Source: Microbacterium phyllosphaerae (GTDB lineage Bacteria; Actinomycetota; Actinomycetes; Actinomycetales; Microbacteriaceae). Taken from it: DNA of 64,000 nucleotides. The stretch spans positions 3,534,001-3,598,000 of the forward strand of contig NZ_JAGIOA010000001.1 of NCBI RefSeq assembly GCF_017876435.1. The letters are read 5' to 3'. The translations under genes and the position numbers were made by a program. Below are positions 25,849 to 34,869 of this stretch, one piece after another (position 1 is the stretch's first letter; each line of letters starts with the position of its first letter). The notes under the pieces are model-generated. The model saw nothing but the letters and a program-made list of their open reading frames with translations, had not been told where the DNA came from and searched no databases.

Positions 25849-26291
25849 GCCGCAGTCCCCTCTGCGAGCGTGCCGAGTCGCGCCTGAAGCTCGTCCAGGA
25901 CACTCGTCGCCGCGGTGAGATCGACGTCGCCGACCAGTCGGTCCAGAGAGCGGGCGAGGGCCCCCTCCCCCTCACTCCTCGCCCGCTCCCCGGTCTGTGT
26001 GAGCGTGACGAGGGATGAGCGCCTGTCATCCGGATGCGGCGCGCGTGCCGCGAGCCCGTCACGCTCGAGCCTGTCGACGAACTTGCTCGCCGCTCCGATC
26101 GTGATGCCGAGGTCACGGCTCACCTCGTTCACCCGCGCCACGGGTGCGTGGCGCGCGATCACCCGCAGAGCCTGCAGCGTTCCGAGTCCCATGCGCGTCT
26201 CACTCTGGAGCTCACGCTCCGCGGTGTTCCAGAGGTCGGTCTCGTACCGGACGAGTGCGTCGAAGAAGTTCATACGATCTGTAACCGTCAT
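25845..26291 (-). CDS. MarR-family regulator of the quinone reductase operon
   Basis: The 148-residue winged helix-turn-helix protein shows the MarR pattern: N-terminal helix, VNEVSRDLGITIGAASKFVDRLERDGL recognition region, and the wing HPDDRRSSLVTLTQTG. MarR dimers usually repress their own operon and release DNA on binding phenolic or electrophilic ligands. ATG at 26291 starts MTVTDRMNFF; a longer start would consume the promoter region. The gene overlaps the quinone reductase downstream. Two GGAATATG strings with TTCC partners lie in its upstream region (26300-26336). Confidence 0.85.
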   Translation of the reverse strand: MTVTDRMNFFDALVRYETDLWNTAERELQSETRMGLGTLQALRVIARHAPVARVNEVSRDLGITIGAASKFVDRLERDGLAARAPHPDDRRSSLVTLTQTGERARSEGEGALARSLDRLVGDVDLTAATSVLDELQARLGTLAEGTAA

Positions 26292-26324
26292 CCCGAAACC
26301 ATATTCCTCAGAAGATAAATTACG

Positions 26325-26336
26325 GGAACATATTCC
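26325..26336. promoter_or_regulatory. Candidate MarR operator, GGAACATATTCC
   Basis: A 12-bp GGAA-CATA-TTCC sequence lies 34-45 nt before the MarR start codon; a partial second copy (minus-strand GAGGAATATGG) is nearer the gene. A 13-bp variant with one extra base, GGAACATTATTCC, lies before the osmoprotectant ABC operon at 30171-30183. Assignment to this MarR is inference. Confidence 0.4.
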
Positions 26337-26425
26337 GCTTTTCATGCGTTCGCATATGACGGCGGCGGCATCGTCCGCAACCGGGCACCGTCGCCAGATC
26401 CACCGCCGCTCTCATTGGAGACACC

Positions 26426-27031
26426 ATGCCCGAACTCACCCTCACCGCCCCGACCACCGCCATCCTCGTGGTGGACATGCAGAACGACAACGTGCTGCCG
26501 AACGGCGCTTTCGCGTCCACGGGAGCCGCAGAGCACGCCGCCTCGCAAGACGTGATCGGCCACGTGCGTACGATCCTCGAGGCCGCGCGTGCCGCCGGGG
26601 CACCCGTGTTCCACAACCGCATCGTGTCGTACCCCGGCGTGGCCGTGGGCGGCGCCAACGCGCCGATCTTCACCATGATCGGCCCCGAGTCGCTCAAGCG
26701 CGGCACCTGGGGAGCCGAGATCATCGACGGCCTGACGGCGGGCGATGAGATCGTGCTCGACCGCACCCGCATGAGCGCGTTCAACGGTACCGGCCTCGAC
26801 TCGATGCTCCGCAACCTCGGCATCACGACCGTCGTCGTCGTCGGCGTCTGGACCAACATGGCGGTCGAGCACACCGTGCGTGACGCAGCCGATCACGGAT
26901 ACCGCGCGGTCATCGTCTCGGACGCGACGTCGAGCATCAACGCCGACTGGCATGCAGCGGCGCTGAACTACGCGCTGCAGAACATCGCCACGATCACCGA
27001 CACGGGCGCCGTCGTCTCCGCTCTGTCCTGA
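26426..27031 (+). CDS. Isochorismatase-superfamily protein lacking the catalytic cysteine
   Basis: The 201-residue protein has the isochorismatase-like fold: the aspartate strand ILVVDMQND (D near residue 16), then DRTRMSAFNGTGLD and GVWTNMAVEHTVRDA. In amidase and nicotinamidase members the third motif carries a nucleophilic cysteine where alanine stands here, and the usual lysine of the second motif is arginine. So hydrolysis by the cysteine mechanism is unlikely; isochorismatases proper also lack this cysteine. ATG at 26426 has 'ggag' upstream. It is divergent from the MarR operon and may share its control. A bidirectional terminator follows. Confidence 0.82.
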   Translation: MPELTLTAPTTAILVVDMQNDNVLPNGAFASTGAAEHAASQDVIGHVRTILEAARAAGAPVFHNRIVSYPGVAVGGANAPIFTMIGPESLKRGTWGAEIIDGLTAGDEIVLDRTRMSAFNGTGLDSMLRNLGITTVVVVGVWTNMAVEHTVRDAADHGYRAVIVSDATSSINADWHAAALNYALQNIATITDTGAVVSALS

Positions 27032-27037
27032 TCGAAG

Positions 27038-27069
27038 TCGGGCCGCGGCGGACGCACGCCGCGGCCCGA
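27038..27069. terminator. Bidirectional terminator hairpin
   Basis: Perfect 12-bp arms (TCGGGCCGCGGC / GCCGCGGCCCGA) with an 8-nt loop lie between the convergent stops of the isochorismatase-like gene (27031) and the ABC binding-protein gene (27077). Confidence 0.8.
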
Positions 27070-27076
27070 AGAGCCC

Positions 27077-27997
27077 TCAGCCCTCGGGATCGATCGAGTC
27101 GAGCCACGCCGTGGCGATCGTCGCGGCCGACGCCTCGGTCTCGACGCTCTCGGTGTTGAGCTCGACCAGGATCTCCGGCGTCAGCGCCGCATTGACGCGG
27201 TCGATGACGTCTGCGGCATCGTCAGGAAGATCCGACGATGCGAGAGGAACCACGTGCGACGCCAGGAACAGGCCGGCGGGGTCTTCGAGGGCCACGAGAT
27301 CCGACGACGACATCGACGGGCTCGCGGTGTAGATGATCGCGAGCTGCACCTGGTCGTCGACCAGAGCCTTCACGGTGAGAGGGCCGCCGCCGTCCTCGAT
27401 CGGCGCGAAGGCCACGTCGACGCCGTAGCTGGCCTTCAGACCGAGCGGGCCGTTCGGACGATCCTCGCCCTCGGAGTTGCCGCCGAGGATGAGCGGCACC
27501 GGCACGTCGGCGAGGTCCGCGATGCTGGTCACACCGTACTTCTGCGCGAACGCCTTCGTCACGACGTAGCTGTCCTCGTCGGTGGCCGACGACTGGTCGA
27601 GCACCTGGAGCCCCTCCGGCACCGCCTTCCGGAGAGCCTCGTAGACGTCGTCCGACTTGCGCGCCGTCGTGTCGGGCTCCCACACCTGCAGCAGGGGGCC
27701 GGTGTACTCGGGGAAGACGTCGATCTCTCCGGCCTCGATCTCGGGCAGGTAGGCCTCGCGCTGACCGATGCGGAACTGCCGATCGACGGTGAAGTCGGCT
27801 TCCTCGAGAGCCTGCGCGTAGATCTCGGCGATGATCTCGTTCGAGTAGTAGTCCTGCGAGCCGACGACGATCGTGTCGTCGTCGGCCGTGCCGGAGGAGC
27901 CGCCGAGCGGATCGGCCGACGCGCAGCCCGACATGACGAGCAGCCCGCCGAGCGAGAGAGCGCTCAGCGCGGCGAGGCGAGTGCGGGTGATGTTCAT
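27077..27997 (-). CDS. Osmoprotectant-type ABC transporter substrate-binding lipoprotein
   Basis: The 306-residue lipoprotein has a lipobox at VMSGC (C25) and the OpuAC/QAT-type glycine betaine-choline binding domain: TIVVGSQDYYSNEIIAEIYAQALE, then GEIDVFPEYTGPLL. Members bind quaternary amines through aromatic residues, though some bind thiol or other ligands. ATG at 27997 overlaps the permease stop. It is the last gene in the ATPase-permease-permease-binding protein operon. The bound ligand cannot be read directly. A paralogous protein is encoded at 44154-45101. Confidence 0.87.
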   Translation of the reverse strand: MNITRTRLAALSALSLGGLLVMSGCASADPLGGSSGTADDDTIVVGSQDYYSNEIIAEIYAQALEEADFTVDRQFRIGQREAYLPEIEAGEIDVFPEYTGPLLQVWEPDTTARKSDDVYEALRKAVPEGLQVLDQSSATDEDSYVVTKAFAQKYGVTSIADLADVPVPLILGGNSEGEDRPNGPLGLKASYGVDVAFAPIEDGGGPLTVKALVDDQVQLAIIYTASPSMSSSDLVALEDPAGLFLASHVVPLASSDLPDDAADVIDRVNAALTPEILVELNTESVETEASAATIATAWLDSIDPEG

Positions 27998-28665
27998 TGC
28001 TGTACTCCTTGACGTGAGGAACGGATGAAGAGTCTGCTGACGAGAGCCGAGAGCGCGGGCACGAGCAGTGCGAGCAGGATGACGAGCAGCGATCCCGCCG
28101 CCATCTCGGGATAGTCCCGGGACTTCAGCCCGGCGAAGATGTAGCGCCCGAGGCCGACGTCTGCGACGTAGGCGGCGATGGTCGCCGTGGCGACCACCTG
28201 CAGGAGAGCGGACTGCACACCGCCCCCGATGACGGGCAGGGCGATCGGCAGCTCCACCCGCATCAGCGTCTGCATGCGGGTGTGCCCCATCGCCCGTGCG
28301 GCGTCGATGGTCTCCCGGGGGATGGACGCGATGCTCGAATAGGTCGCGGCGAGGATCGACGGGACGGCGAGGATGACCAGCGCGATCAGCGGAGCCTGCA
28401 GACCGATCCCCAGCCACAGCGCGAAGACCGTCACGAGCCCGAGGGTCGGCAGTGCTCTCGCCCCGTTCGTGATCGCTGCGATCGAGAGCTCGCCGCGCCG
28501 CATGTGGCCTATCCAAGAGCCGATCGGCAGTGCGATGAGCACGGCGATCGCCGTCACGGCGAGCGTGAGCGCGAGATGCTGCAGCACGCGTACGGGAATG
28601 CCCGACGGCCCCACCCAGTGGTCCGGGTCGCCGAACCAGGCGATCGTGTCTGCCAGGAGGCTCAT
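27994..28665 (-). CDS. Osmoprotectant-type ABC transporter permease (second)
   Basis: The 223-residue permease has five to six helices and the inner-membrane ABC loop ETIDAARAMGHTRMQTLMRVELPIALP (EAA motif, about residues 116-142). It starts MSLLADTIAWFGDPDHWVG, a pattern seen in one of the two OpuB/OpuC-type permeases. Its ATG at 28665 overlaps the stop of the preceding permease, and its stop overlaps the binding-protein start. Confidence 0.87.
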   Translation of the reverse strand: MSLLADTIAWFGDPDHWVGPSGIPVRVLQHLALTLAVTAIAVLIALPIGSWIGHMRRGELSIAAITNGARALPTLGLVTVFALWLGIGLQAPLIALVILAVPSILAATYSSIASIPRETIDAARAMGHTRMQTLMRVELPIALPVIGGGVQSALLQVVATATIAAYVADVGLGRYIFAGLKSRDYPEMAAGSLLVILLALLVPALSALVSRLFIRSSRQGVQQ

Positions 28666-29321
28666 GCGGATGCTCCCGCCGACAGGCGCGTGGCACGGGC
28701 CCACGGCTGCACGAGCCGACCGGTGATGAGCAGAGCGGCGTCGAAGGCCAGTGCGACCACCACGGTCAGGACGATCCCGGTCGTCACCTCCGCGGCGATC
28801 CCCCGCTGGAATCCGTCGGTGAAGAGGCTGCCGAGGCTGGGGATGCCGATGAGCGCCCCGATGGTCGTCAAGCCGATGGAGCTCATCGCGACCACACGAG
28901 TTCCGGCGATCAGCACGGGCATCGCGAGCGGCAGCTCGATCCCGAGCACCCGCCGCCAGCGCGGATATCCTGTGGCATCGGCCGCGGCCCGCACATCGCG
29001 CGGCACCGTGGCGAACGCATCCGCCGCCGAGCGCACGAGCAGGGCGACCCCGTAGACGGTGAGCGCGGTGATCAGCGTGGCGTGTGAGCGCAGCGGCAAC
29101 CCCGTGAGGATCGGGATCAGGATGATCAACGGCAGCGACGGCAGGGCATAGAGCAGGCTCGTCGACGTCAGGATCGCCCCGCGTGCCCGCCCGGACGCAT
29201 GGGCGATCCTTCCGATCGGCACCCCGATGAGCACACTGAGCACGATCGCCGGCACCGCGATACCGAGGTGCGCTCCGAGCAGTTCGCCGATCTGCGGCAG
29301 GTTGTTCAGGAACCAGGTCAT
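28662..29321 (-). CDS. Osmoprotectant-type ABC transporter permease (first)
   Basis: The 219-residue permease begins MTWFLNNLPQIGELLGAHLG and has six predicted helices with the coupling loop DVRAAADATGYPRWRRVLGIELPLAMP. Partner of the second permease in the membrane channel. Start and stop overlap the ATPase gene and the next permease by four bases each, so stoichiometric translation is likely. Confidence 0.87.
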   Translation of the reverse strand: MTWFLNNLPQIGELLGAHLGIAVPAIVLSVLIGVPIGRIAHASGRARGAILTSTSLLYALPSLPLIILIPILTGLPLRSHATLITALTVYGVALLVRSAADAFATVPRDVRAAADATGYPRWRRVLGIELPLAMPVLIAGTRVVAMSSIGLTTIGALIGIPSLGSLFTDGFQRGIAAEVTTGIVLTVVVALAFDAALLITGRLVQPWARATRLSAGASA

Positions 29322-30148
29322 CGCCGGAGCACTCCCAGCGGCCGTCCGGCGCCGTCGACCACGACATCCGAGCCTCGCGCGGACTCGATGTGCAGCTCGC
29401 GTTCGGTCGACGTCGCGCCGATCAGCTCGGCGACGAATGCATCGGCCGGTGCGGTGAGGACGTCGAACGGCGTGCCGTCCTGCGCGATCCGGCCGCCCTC
29501 GCCGAGCACGATGATGCGCTGCCCCAGCAGCAGCGCCTCATCGACGTCGTGCGTCACGAAGATGATCGTCGCGCCGGTGTCGCGATGCAGTGCGAGAGTC
29601 TGCTTCTGCAGAGCGCGACGGTTGATCGGATCGACGGCGGCGAACGGCTCGTCCATCAGCAGCAGGCGCGGATCGCCGGCGAGCGCTCGGGCGACGCCCA
29701 CGCGCTGCTGCTGGCCGCCGGAGAGCTGACTCGGGTACCTCGATCCCAGAGCCGGGTCGAGGGAGACACGCGCGAGAAGGGCATCCGCGACCGCTCCGGC
29801 GTCCGCACGCCGCATCCCGTTCAGCCGGGGCACGGTGGTCACGTTGTCCGCCACCGTCTGGTGGGGGAACAGTCCGCTCGCCTGCATCACATAGCCGATG
29901 CTCCGCCGCAGCATAACCGGCTTCTTCTCTCTGACGTCTTCACCGTCGATGAGCACACGTCCGCCGCCGGTCTCGACCATGCGGTTGACCGTGCGCAGCA
30001 GCGTGGTCTTGCCGGATCCCGAGGGTCCGAGCAGCACGACGAGCGACCCTGGTTCGATGACCAGGGAGAGATCCGAGAGCACAGCGTCGGCACCGTATCG
30101 GACGTCGACATGCTCGAAATCGATTCGGGGCGCGGGGGGATGGGACAC
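29318..30148 (-). CDS. Osmoprotectant-type ABC transporter ATP-binding protein
   Basis: The 276-residue ATPase energises the transporter. Walker A is GPSGSGKT (41-48), the signature LSGGQQQR begins at 142, Walker B LLLMDEP is at 162-168, and the switch histidine is in FVTHD. There is a short C-terminal region of about 45 residues but no complete CBS pair, unlike long OpuCA proteins. The start is GTG at 30148 with no obvious ribosome-binding site, so a leaderless or near-leaderless transcript is possible. A palindromic AT-rich element lies 22-36 nt upstream. It might also serve the ATPase-less paralogous set at 44-46.6 kb. Confidence 0.88.
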   Translation of the reverse strand: MSHPPAPRIDFEHVDVRYGADAVLSDLSLVIEPGSLVVLLGPSGSGKTTLLRTVNRMVETGGGRVLIDGEDVREKKPVMLRRSIGYVMQASGLFPHQTVADNVTTVPRLNGMRRADAGAVADALLARVSLDPALGSRYPSQLSGGQQQRVGVARALAGDPRLLLMDEPFAAVDPINRRALQKQTLALHRDTGATIIFVTHDVDEALLLGQRIIVLGEGGRIAQDGTPFDVLTAPADAFVAELIGATSTERELHIESARGSDVVVDGAGRPLGVLRR

Positions 30149-30169
30149 GAGAGTCGAAACTACATGAGC

Positions 30170-30189
30170 AGGAACATTATTCCTAGGAA
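30170..30189. promoter_or_regulatory. AT-rich palindromic element before the osmoprotectant ABC operon
   Basis: AGGAACATTATTCCT (30170-30184) overlaps the perfect palindrome TTCCTAGGAA (30180-30189). The first part resembles GGAACATATTCC before the MarR gene at 25845. Its place directly upstream of the GTG start fits an operator or core promoter. Confidence 0.4.
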
Positions 30190-30225
30190 GCTATTTCTCC
30201 GTGTGACGAGCAGTGACGCCTCCGA

Positions 30226-32535
30226 TCACGCCGAGTCGGTGAAGCGGAACGTCAGCTCGGCGGACTCGGCGGTCACGGGGATGTGCACACTGCGTCCATC
30301 GATCCGAGTGACGTTCGTCCCGGCCTCGATGCGACCGTCCGCGGGGAGCAGGACCACGATGCCGTCCGGCCGCAACCAGCGGCTATCTGCGGGGAGCTCC
30401 AGCGTCGCGCGGACCCCTCCCCGATCCCATTCGAGCTCGGAGACACGTACGCCTCCTCTGGCGAGCAACCCGGTAACCCGACCCGAGGGCCAGACATCAG
30501 GCAGTGCCGGGAGGAGAGAGATCCGACCGGAACCGGATCCCAGCAGCATCGCGGCGGCGACCGCCGGCAGAGCTCCGGAGGCATCCAGATTGAAGATCGC
30601 GCCCGCATCGTGCGTGGTCGTGAGCGCCGGAGTGAAGTGATCCCGCGCCAGCCAGAGCGCGCACTGATACGCGGCATCGGCATCGCCCACAGCGACGGCC
30701 GCCAGCGCGATGGAGGTGAGACCGAAGGCCATCTCCATGTTGCCCGGAGGACCCGACGGATCCTCCGCCCGCCACTCGACCTTGTTGCGGACCGCTCGGG
30801 CGACGGCGTCACGCAGCTCACCCACCAGCACTTCATCCGGCTCGTACCAGAGCCCCTGCAGCTGGGACGCGTGGCGATGAGCGACGTTCTCGGGCCACAG
30901 CGTCGACCACTCGGCCAGGGCCCCGTCGGCGGCGACCTGATACGGCGGGAGCTGCTGTCGCGCCTGCGTCCACGCATCCGCTCTGGCAGTATCGCCTCGC
31001 AGCCCCGCCAGCCAGGCACCCGCGGCGAGGCCGTCGCGGATCGCCGCGATGTCGGCGGTCGAATCCATGACGAGCGGGTTGTCGTGGCCCATCGGAGTGT
31101 TCTCCGGCGAATAGGACGGGTTCAGGTGCCCTCCCCCGGTGCCGAGCACCTCGGTCGAGAACTGCAGGATCTCGACGGCGTACTCCCAGAGCCACTCGTC
31201 GATCACCGAGCGATCACCCGTCACGAGGATGTAGTCGACGGCGAGCCGCAGCAGCCAGGGCCCGTTGCCCACCCAGAACTGGTGGGGATAGTCGCGCAGG
31301 AAGTGGTTGGCGTGGCCGTGGGTCGTCATCCGCGCCGGGAGCATCATGCCTGCAGCGCCGAAGATGTTCCGCGCGTTCGATCGATAGTGCTCGGTGAATC
31401 GGGTCGCGAGTCGGAACAGTGAGGTCATGAGTTCGGGAGTGCCGGTCCACAGCACCGACGCGAGCGACCCCAGCTGCACGTTGCCGTTGAGCGTGTAGTC
31501 CGCCGACCACGCCGGTGCCCAGGTGCCCTGCCACACGCCCTGAAGTGTCGGCGGCAGCTCTCCGGTCGACACGATGATGTTCCGACGCCCCGCCGCGTAG
31601 GCGATCTCGAAGACGCGGCGCTCGGCATCCGCATCACCGGCTCTGGCAGCGGACCAGATGTCCTCGAGCGAATCGTCGTCGCGATGCGCTCCGCCGAGCG
31701 AGAGCGCGGACCTCCCGATGAGCGCACCGGCATCCTCGAAGGCGATCGAGGATTCGGCCGGCTCTCCCACGTCGACGCGGAACCGAACTGCTTCGGGCCC
31801 GACGGCGATGTCCCATCCGCCGTCGGGATGCAGGCGCATGGGTCGCTGCGCGTGCACCCGCACTCCGATGGCCGCATCCTCGTCGGGCGTCTGCCCCTGC
31901 GCGTGGACGTGCACGGCCAACGAGGTCTCGGTGACCTGCGACGTGGTGCGCACACGGTCGCTGTAGTCGACGGGGAGCACGGTCGACGCGTCGCTGCCGG
32001 ACTCGCTCACCGGCACCAGACGGAGCCGGCCGCGCTGCGGGGCCTCCGCCCAGAGCTCGACGTCGACACCTGCCTCGCCCTGGACGGCCGCGATGCGGAT
32101 GCCCGCGGACTCGCCGTCCGCGCCCTTCCACTCGACCCCGGCTCCGCCGTCGATCAGCGACACCTCGCGGCGATAGTCACTCCATCCGTCGACCTCCGGC
32201 TCCCACTCGAGCTGCGCCACCGGCCCGAGCGGATCGGTCCAGATGAGTGTCTCCGGATCCCACCCCTGTGCCCGCAGCGCGTCCTCCACACGGTCTGCAG
32301 CAGCCACGTCATCCCCGGCGCGGAGTGCGTCCCGCACCGACGGAAGCGCCTCGGCCAGCTGCGGCGCGGGCCGCCTGCTGTTCGCCGGGACGAAGAAGCC
32401 CTCGTGCGCGAACGCGATCACATGCCTGGTCGGCGTGCCGTACAGCACGGCACCGGCGACGCCGGACCCCGCGACGATGCCATCGCTCCAGGCCGCACCC
32501 GTCGACCGGCTCCAGGGCTGTCGTGATCCATTCAT
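30226..32535 (-). CDS. Glycoside hydrolase family 95-like enzyme (alpha-L-fucosidase / alpha-L-galactosidase type)
   Basis: The 769-residue protein has an N-terminal beta-sandwich (to about 270) and an (alpha/alpha)6 barrel. GH95 catalytic positions are kept: the Asn pair in DYTLNGNVQ (N350, N352), the acid glutamate in NPSYSPENTPM (E478) and the aspartate in IFNLDASGAL (D651); AHRHASQLQGLW matches the family's histidine segment. GH95 enzymes invert and release alpha-1,2-linked L-fucose or L-galactose. No signal peptide is visible, so it acts inside on imported oligosaccharides. ATG at 32535 has 'agagagg'. Last gene of the LacI/ABC/GH3 operon. Substrate guess: fucosylated plant oligosaccharide. 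Confidence 0.85.
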   Translation of the reverse strand: MNGSRQPWSRSTGAAWSDGIVAGSGVAGAVLYGTPTRHVIAFAHEGFFVPANSRRPAPQLAEALPSVRDALRAGDDVAAADRVEDALRAQGWDPETLIWTDPLGPVAQLEWEPEVDGWSDYRREVSLIDGGAGVEWKGADGESAGIRIAAVQGEAGVDVELWAEAPQRGRLRLVPVSESGSDASTVLPVDYSDRVRTTSQVTETSLAVHVHAQGQTPDEDAAIGVRVHAQRPMRLHPDGGWDIAVGPEAVRFRVDVGEPAESSIAFEDAGALIGRSALSLGGAHRDDDSLEDIWSAARAGDADAERRVFEIAYAAGRRNIIVSTGELPPTLQGVWQGTWAPAWSADYTLNGNVQLGSLASVLWTGTPELMTSLFRLATRFTEHYRSNARNIFGAAGMMLPARMTTHGHANHFLRDYPHQFWVGNGPWLLRLAVDYILVTGDRSVIDEWLWEYAVEILQFSTEVLGTGGGHLNPSYSPENTPMGHDNPLVMDSTADIAAIRDGLAAGAWLAGLRGDTARADAWTQARQQLPPYQVAADGALAEWSTLWPENVAHRHASQLQGLWYEPDEVLVGELRDAVARAVRNKVEWRAEDPSGPPGNMEMAFGLTSIALAAVAVGDADAAYQCALWLARDHFTPALTTTHDAGAIFNLDASGALPAVAAAMLLGSGSGRISLLPALPDVWPSGRVTGLLARGGVRVSELEWDRGGVRATLELPADSRWLRPDGIVVLLPADGRIEAGTNVTRIDGRSVHIPVTAESAELTFRFTDSA

Positions 32536-32547
32536 TGCGCGCCTCTC

Positions 32548-34869
32548 TCAGCGCACTCGGATTGCCACGGTCGCGGGCACCGTCATGACCCGCGTGTGAT
32601 CCACGGTCCGGACCGGGCCGATGACCTCGATCGAGACCGGAGTCTGCACTCCGGCGGCATGATGATCGATCCGCAGCCGGATCACTCCCTGGTCGACTCT
32701 GCGCCGCAGCGAGCGATCCGTGTACGACGCGAGATCGGCGTGCACCTCGAACGAGACGTCCGCCGACTCACCCGGATCGAGGTCGACGCGGGCGAAGCCG
32801 ATCAGTTGGGTGACGGGGCGCGTGACATCGGCCACCGGGTCGTGCAGGTAGAGCTGCGGCACCGCGGTTCCCCGCTCCTCCCCCGCATTCGTGACGGTCG
32901 TCGAGACGACGACCACGCCGTCGGTCGTGATCGTGTCGGCGTCGACCCGCGCATCGGCGAACTCGAAACGGGAGTACCCGAGACCGAAGCCGAAGGGGAA
33001 CGCCGGGGTCGGGTCGATGTTGCTGATGCCCTCGCTGCGCAGCGCGAGCGGAGGCGCGAGGTACGTGCCGGGCTGCGCCGAGGCGGCGCCGGGGATCTGC
33101 ACAGGCAGGCGCCCGCTGGGCCGCACCCGTCCCGACAGGACGCCCGCGACGGCCGCCGCGCCCTCCTGCCCGGGGAAGAACACCTGCAGCGCGGCATCGG
33201 CCGCGCCGGCGAGCTCTCCGATCGCGTAGGGGCGTCCGGAGAGCACCACGAGGATGCTGCTCGACGCCGCGGCGAGCACCTCCTGCGCCAGACGGTGCTG
33301 CACACCGGGCAGTTTCAGGGTGAGGACATCGCATCCCTCACCGGAGGTGCCATGCCCGAACATCCCCGAGCGGTCGCCGACGACGACGATCGTGAGGTCG
33401 GCGTCGCGGGCGGCGGCAACCGCCGCGGGGATGCCCGTGGCATCATCCCCCGTCACGGCACCTCCGGGGACGAACCGGATCGATGCCGACGGGAACTCGC
33501 GGCGAACCGCCTCGAGCACGCTCGACGCCTCCACGCCCATTGACGCATCCGGGAAGTTCGGCAGCACGTGGTTCGGGAACGAATAGCATCCGAACAGCGC
33601 GTTCGGGTCATCCGCTGTCGGCCCGACGACGAGGATGCTCCGCGGACCGTCCACCAGCGGGAGACGCGCCTCCTCGTTCCGCAGGAGCACGACCGATTCC
33701 TCGGCCAGCCTGCCGGCGATCGCCCGGTTGCGCGCGGAGTCCAGGTCGACGGTCCCTGTCGAGGCCCGGTCCGGCGACCATCCCGCATCGAGGAGGCCGA
33801 GCTCGGCCTTCTGCGTGAGCACGCGCAGCACGGCCGTGTCGATCGTCTGCAGCGAGACCCGCTCGGCGAGCTCCTCGGTGTAGGCGGCGGTGTGCGGGAG
33901 TTCGACGTCGATACCGGCGTCGAGCGCCAGGGCACCCGCGTCGCCGAGCCCGCCGACGACCCGATGCATCGACTGGAGGAAGGGGATCGCCCAGTAGTCC
34001 GACACCACGGTCCCGGTGAACCCCCACTGGTCGCGAAGGACGCCTGTGAGCAGCTCCCGATCGCTCGCCGTGGGCACACCGTCGAGTTCCGTGTAAGAGT
34101 TCATGACCGAGCGCACGTTCGCGGCGACGACCGCCTTCTCGAACGGCGGGAGCAGGACGTCCCGGAGCTCCCGGGGACCGACCGAGACCGGAGCATGGTT
34201 GCGGGCTCCGCGCGATGCCGAGTAGCCGACGAAGTGCTTGAGCGTCGCGACGATGCCGGCGGACTGCACGCCGGTGACGTATGCGGCAGCCATCTCACCG
34301 ACCAGATGGGGATCCTCACCGAGGGTCTCCTCCACACGACCCCAGCGGTAGTCGCGAACGACGTCGAGCACGGGTGCGAGCCCCTGGTGCACCCCCAGGT
34401 CGGCCATGTCGGATCCGATCGCCGCCCCCATCTCGGCGACGAGCTCGGGGTCGAACGTCGCCGCCCACGCGAGCGGCGTCGGGTAGACGGTCGCTTTCCA
34501 CGCCGTCAGGCCGGTGAGACATTCTTCGTGTGCGATCGCGGGGATGCCGAACCGATTCGCGGCGACCACCTCGCGCTGCAGGTGCGCGAGTCGGCGGGTG
34601 CCGTCGGACGGATCTACCGGAGCGGTGCCGAACGGACGCGTGATGTGGCCGATGCCGTCGACGATCGCCTCGGCGAACGGCAGCGCCAGCTGGTGGGTCT
34701 CCTGCAGCGGCGCGACGGCCTCCTCAAGGTCTTCCGACCCCGGCCAGGTGCTGCCCAGCTGCTGGAGCTTCTCACGAAGGGTGAGCTGCGAGAGCAGCGC
34801 TTCAGCCCGCTGCGCGGGGGTCAGCGTGACGTCGGTCCACGCGTGATCGCGGGGTGCGTCGGGGTTCAT
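32548..34869 (-). CDS. Glycoside hydrolase family 3 (beta-glucosidase / beta-xylosidase type)
   Basis: The 773-residue retaining glycosidase shows the GH3 layout: TIM-barrel (about 25-350) with KHFVGYS (211-217) and the nucleophile D291 in GTVVSDYWAI, a second alpha/beta domain with VVVGDRSGMFGHGTSGEG, and a C-terminal fibronectin-III-like domain (about 660-773). There is no signal peptide, so it is cytoplasmic. The start at 34869 overlaps the LacI stop; an in-frame extension reading through the LacI gene is rejected. Preference for glucose or xylose is not decided by visible residues. Confidence 0.9.
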   Translation of the reverse strand: MNPDAPRDHAWTDVTLTPAQRAEALLSQLTLREKLQQLGSTWPGSEDLEEAVAPLQETHQLALPFAEAIVDGIGHITRPFGTAPVDPSDGTRRLAHLQREVVAANRFGIPAIAHEECLTGLTAWKATVYPTPLAWAATFDPELVAEMGAAIGSDMADLGVHQGLAPVLDVVRDYRWGRVEETLGEDPHLVGEMAAAYVTGVQSAGIVATLKHFVGYSASRGARNHAPVSVGPRELRDVLLPPFEKAVVAANVRSVMNSYTELDGVPTASDRELLTGVLRDQWGFTGTVVSDYWAIPFLQSMHRVVGGLGDAGALALDAGIDVELPHTAAYTEELAERVSLQTIDTAVLRVLTQKAELGLLDAGWSPDRASTGTVDLDSARNRAIAGRLAEESVVLLRNEEARLPLVDGPRSILVVGPTADDPNALFGCYSFPNHVLPNFPDASMGVEASSVLEAVRREFPSASIRFVPGGAVTGDDATGIPAAVAAARDADLTIVVVGDRSGMFGHGTSGEGCDVLTLKLPGVQHRLAQEVLAAASSSILVVLSGRPYAIGELAGAADAALQVFFPGQEGAAAVAGVLSGRVRPSGRLPVQIPGAASAQPGTYLAPPLALRSEGISNIDPTPAFPFGFGLGYSRFEFADARVDADTITTDGVVVVSTTVTNAGEERGTAVPQLYLHDPVADVTRPVTQLIGFARVDLDPGESADVSFEVHADLASYTDRSLRRRVDQGVIRLRIDHHAAGVQTPVSIEVIGPVRTVDHTRVMTVPATVAIRVR

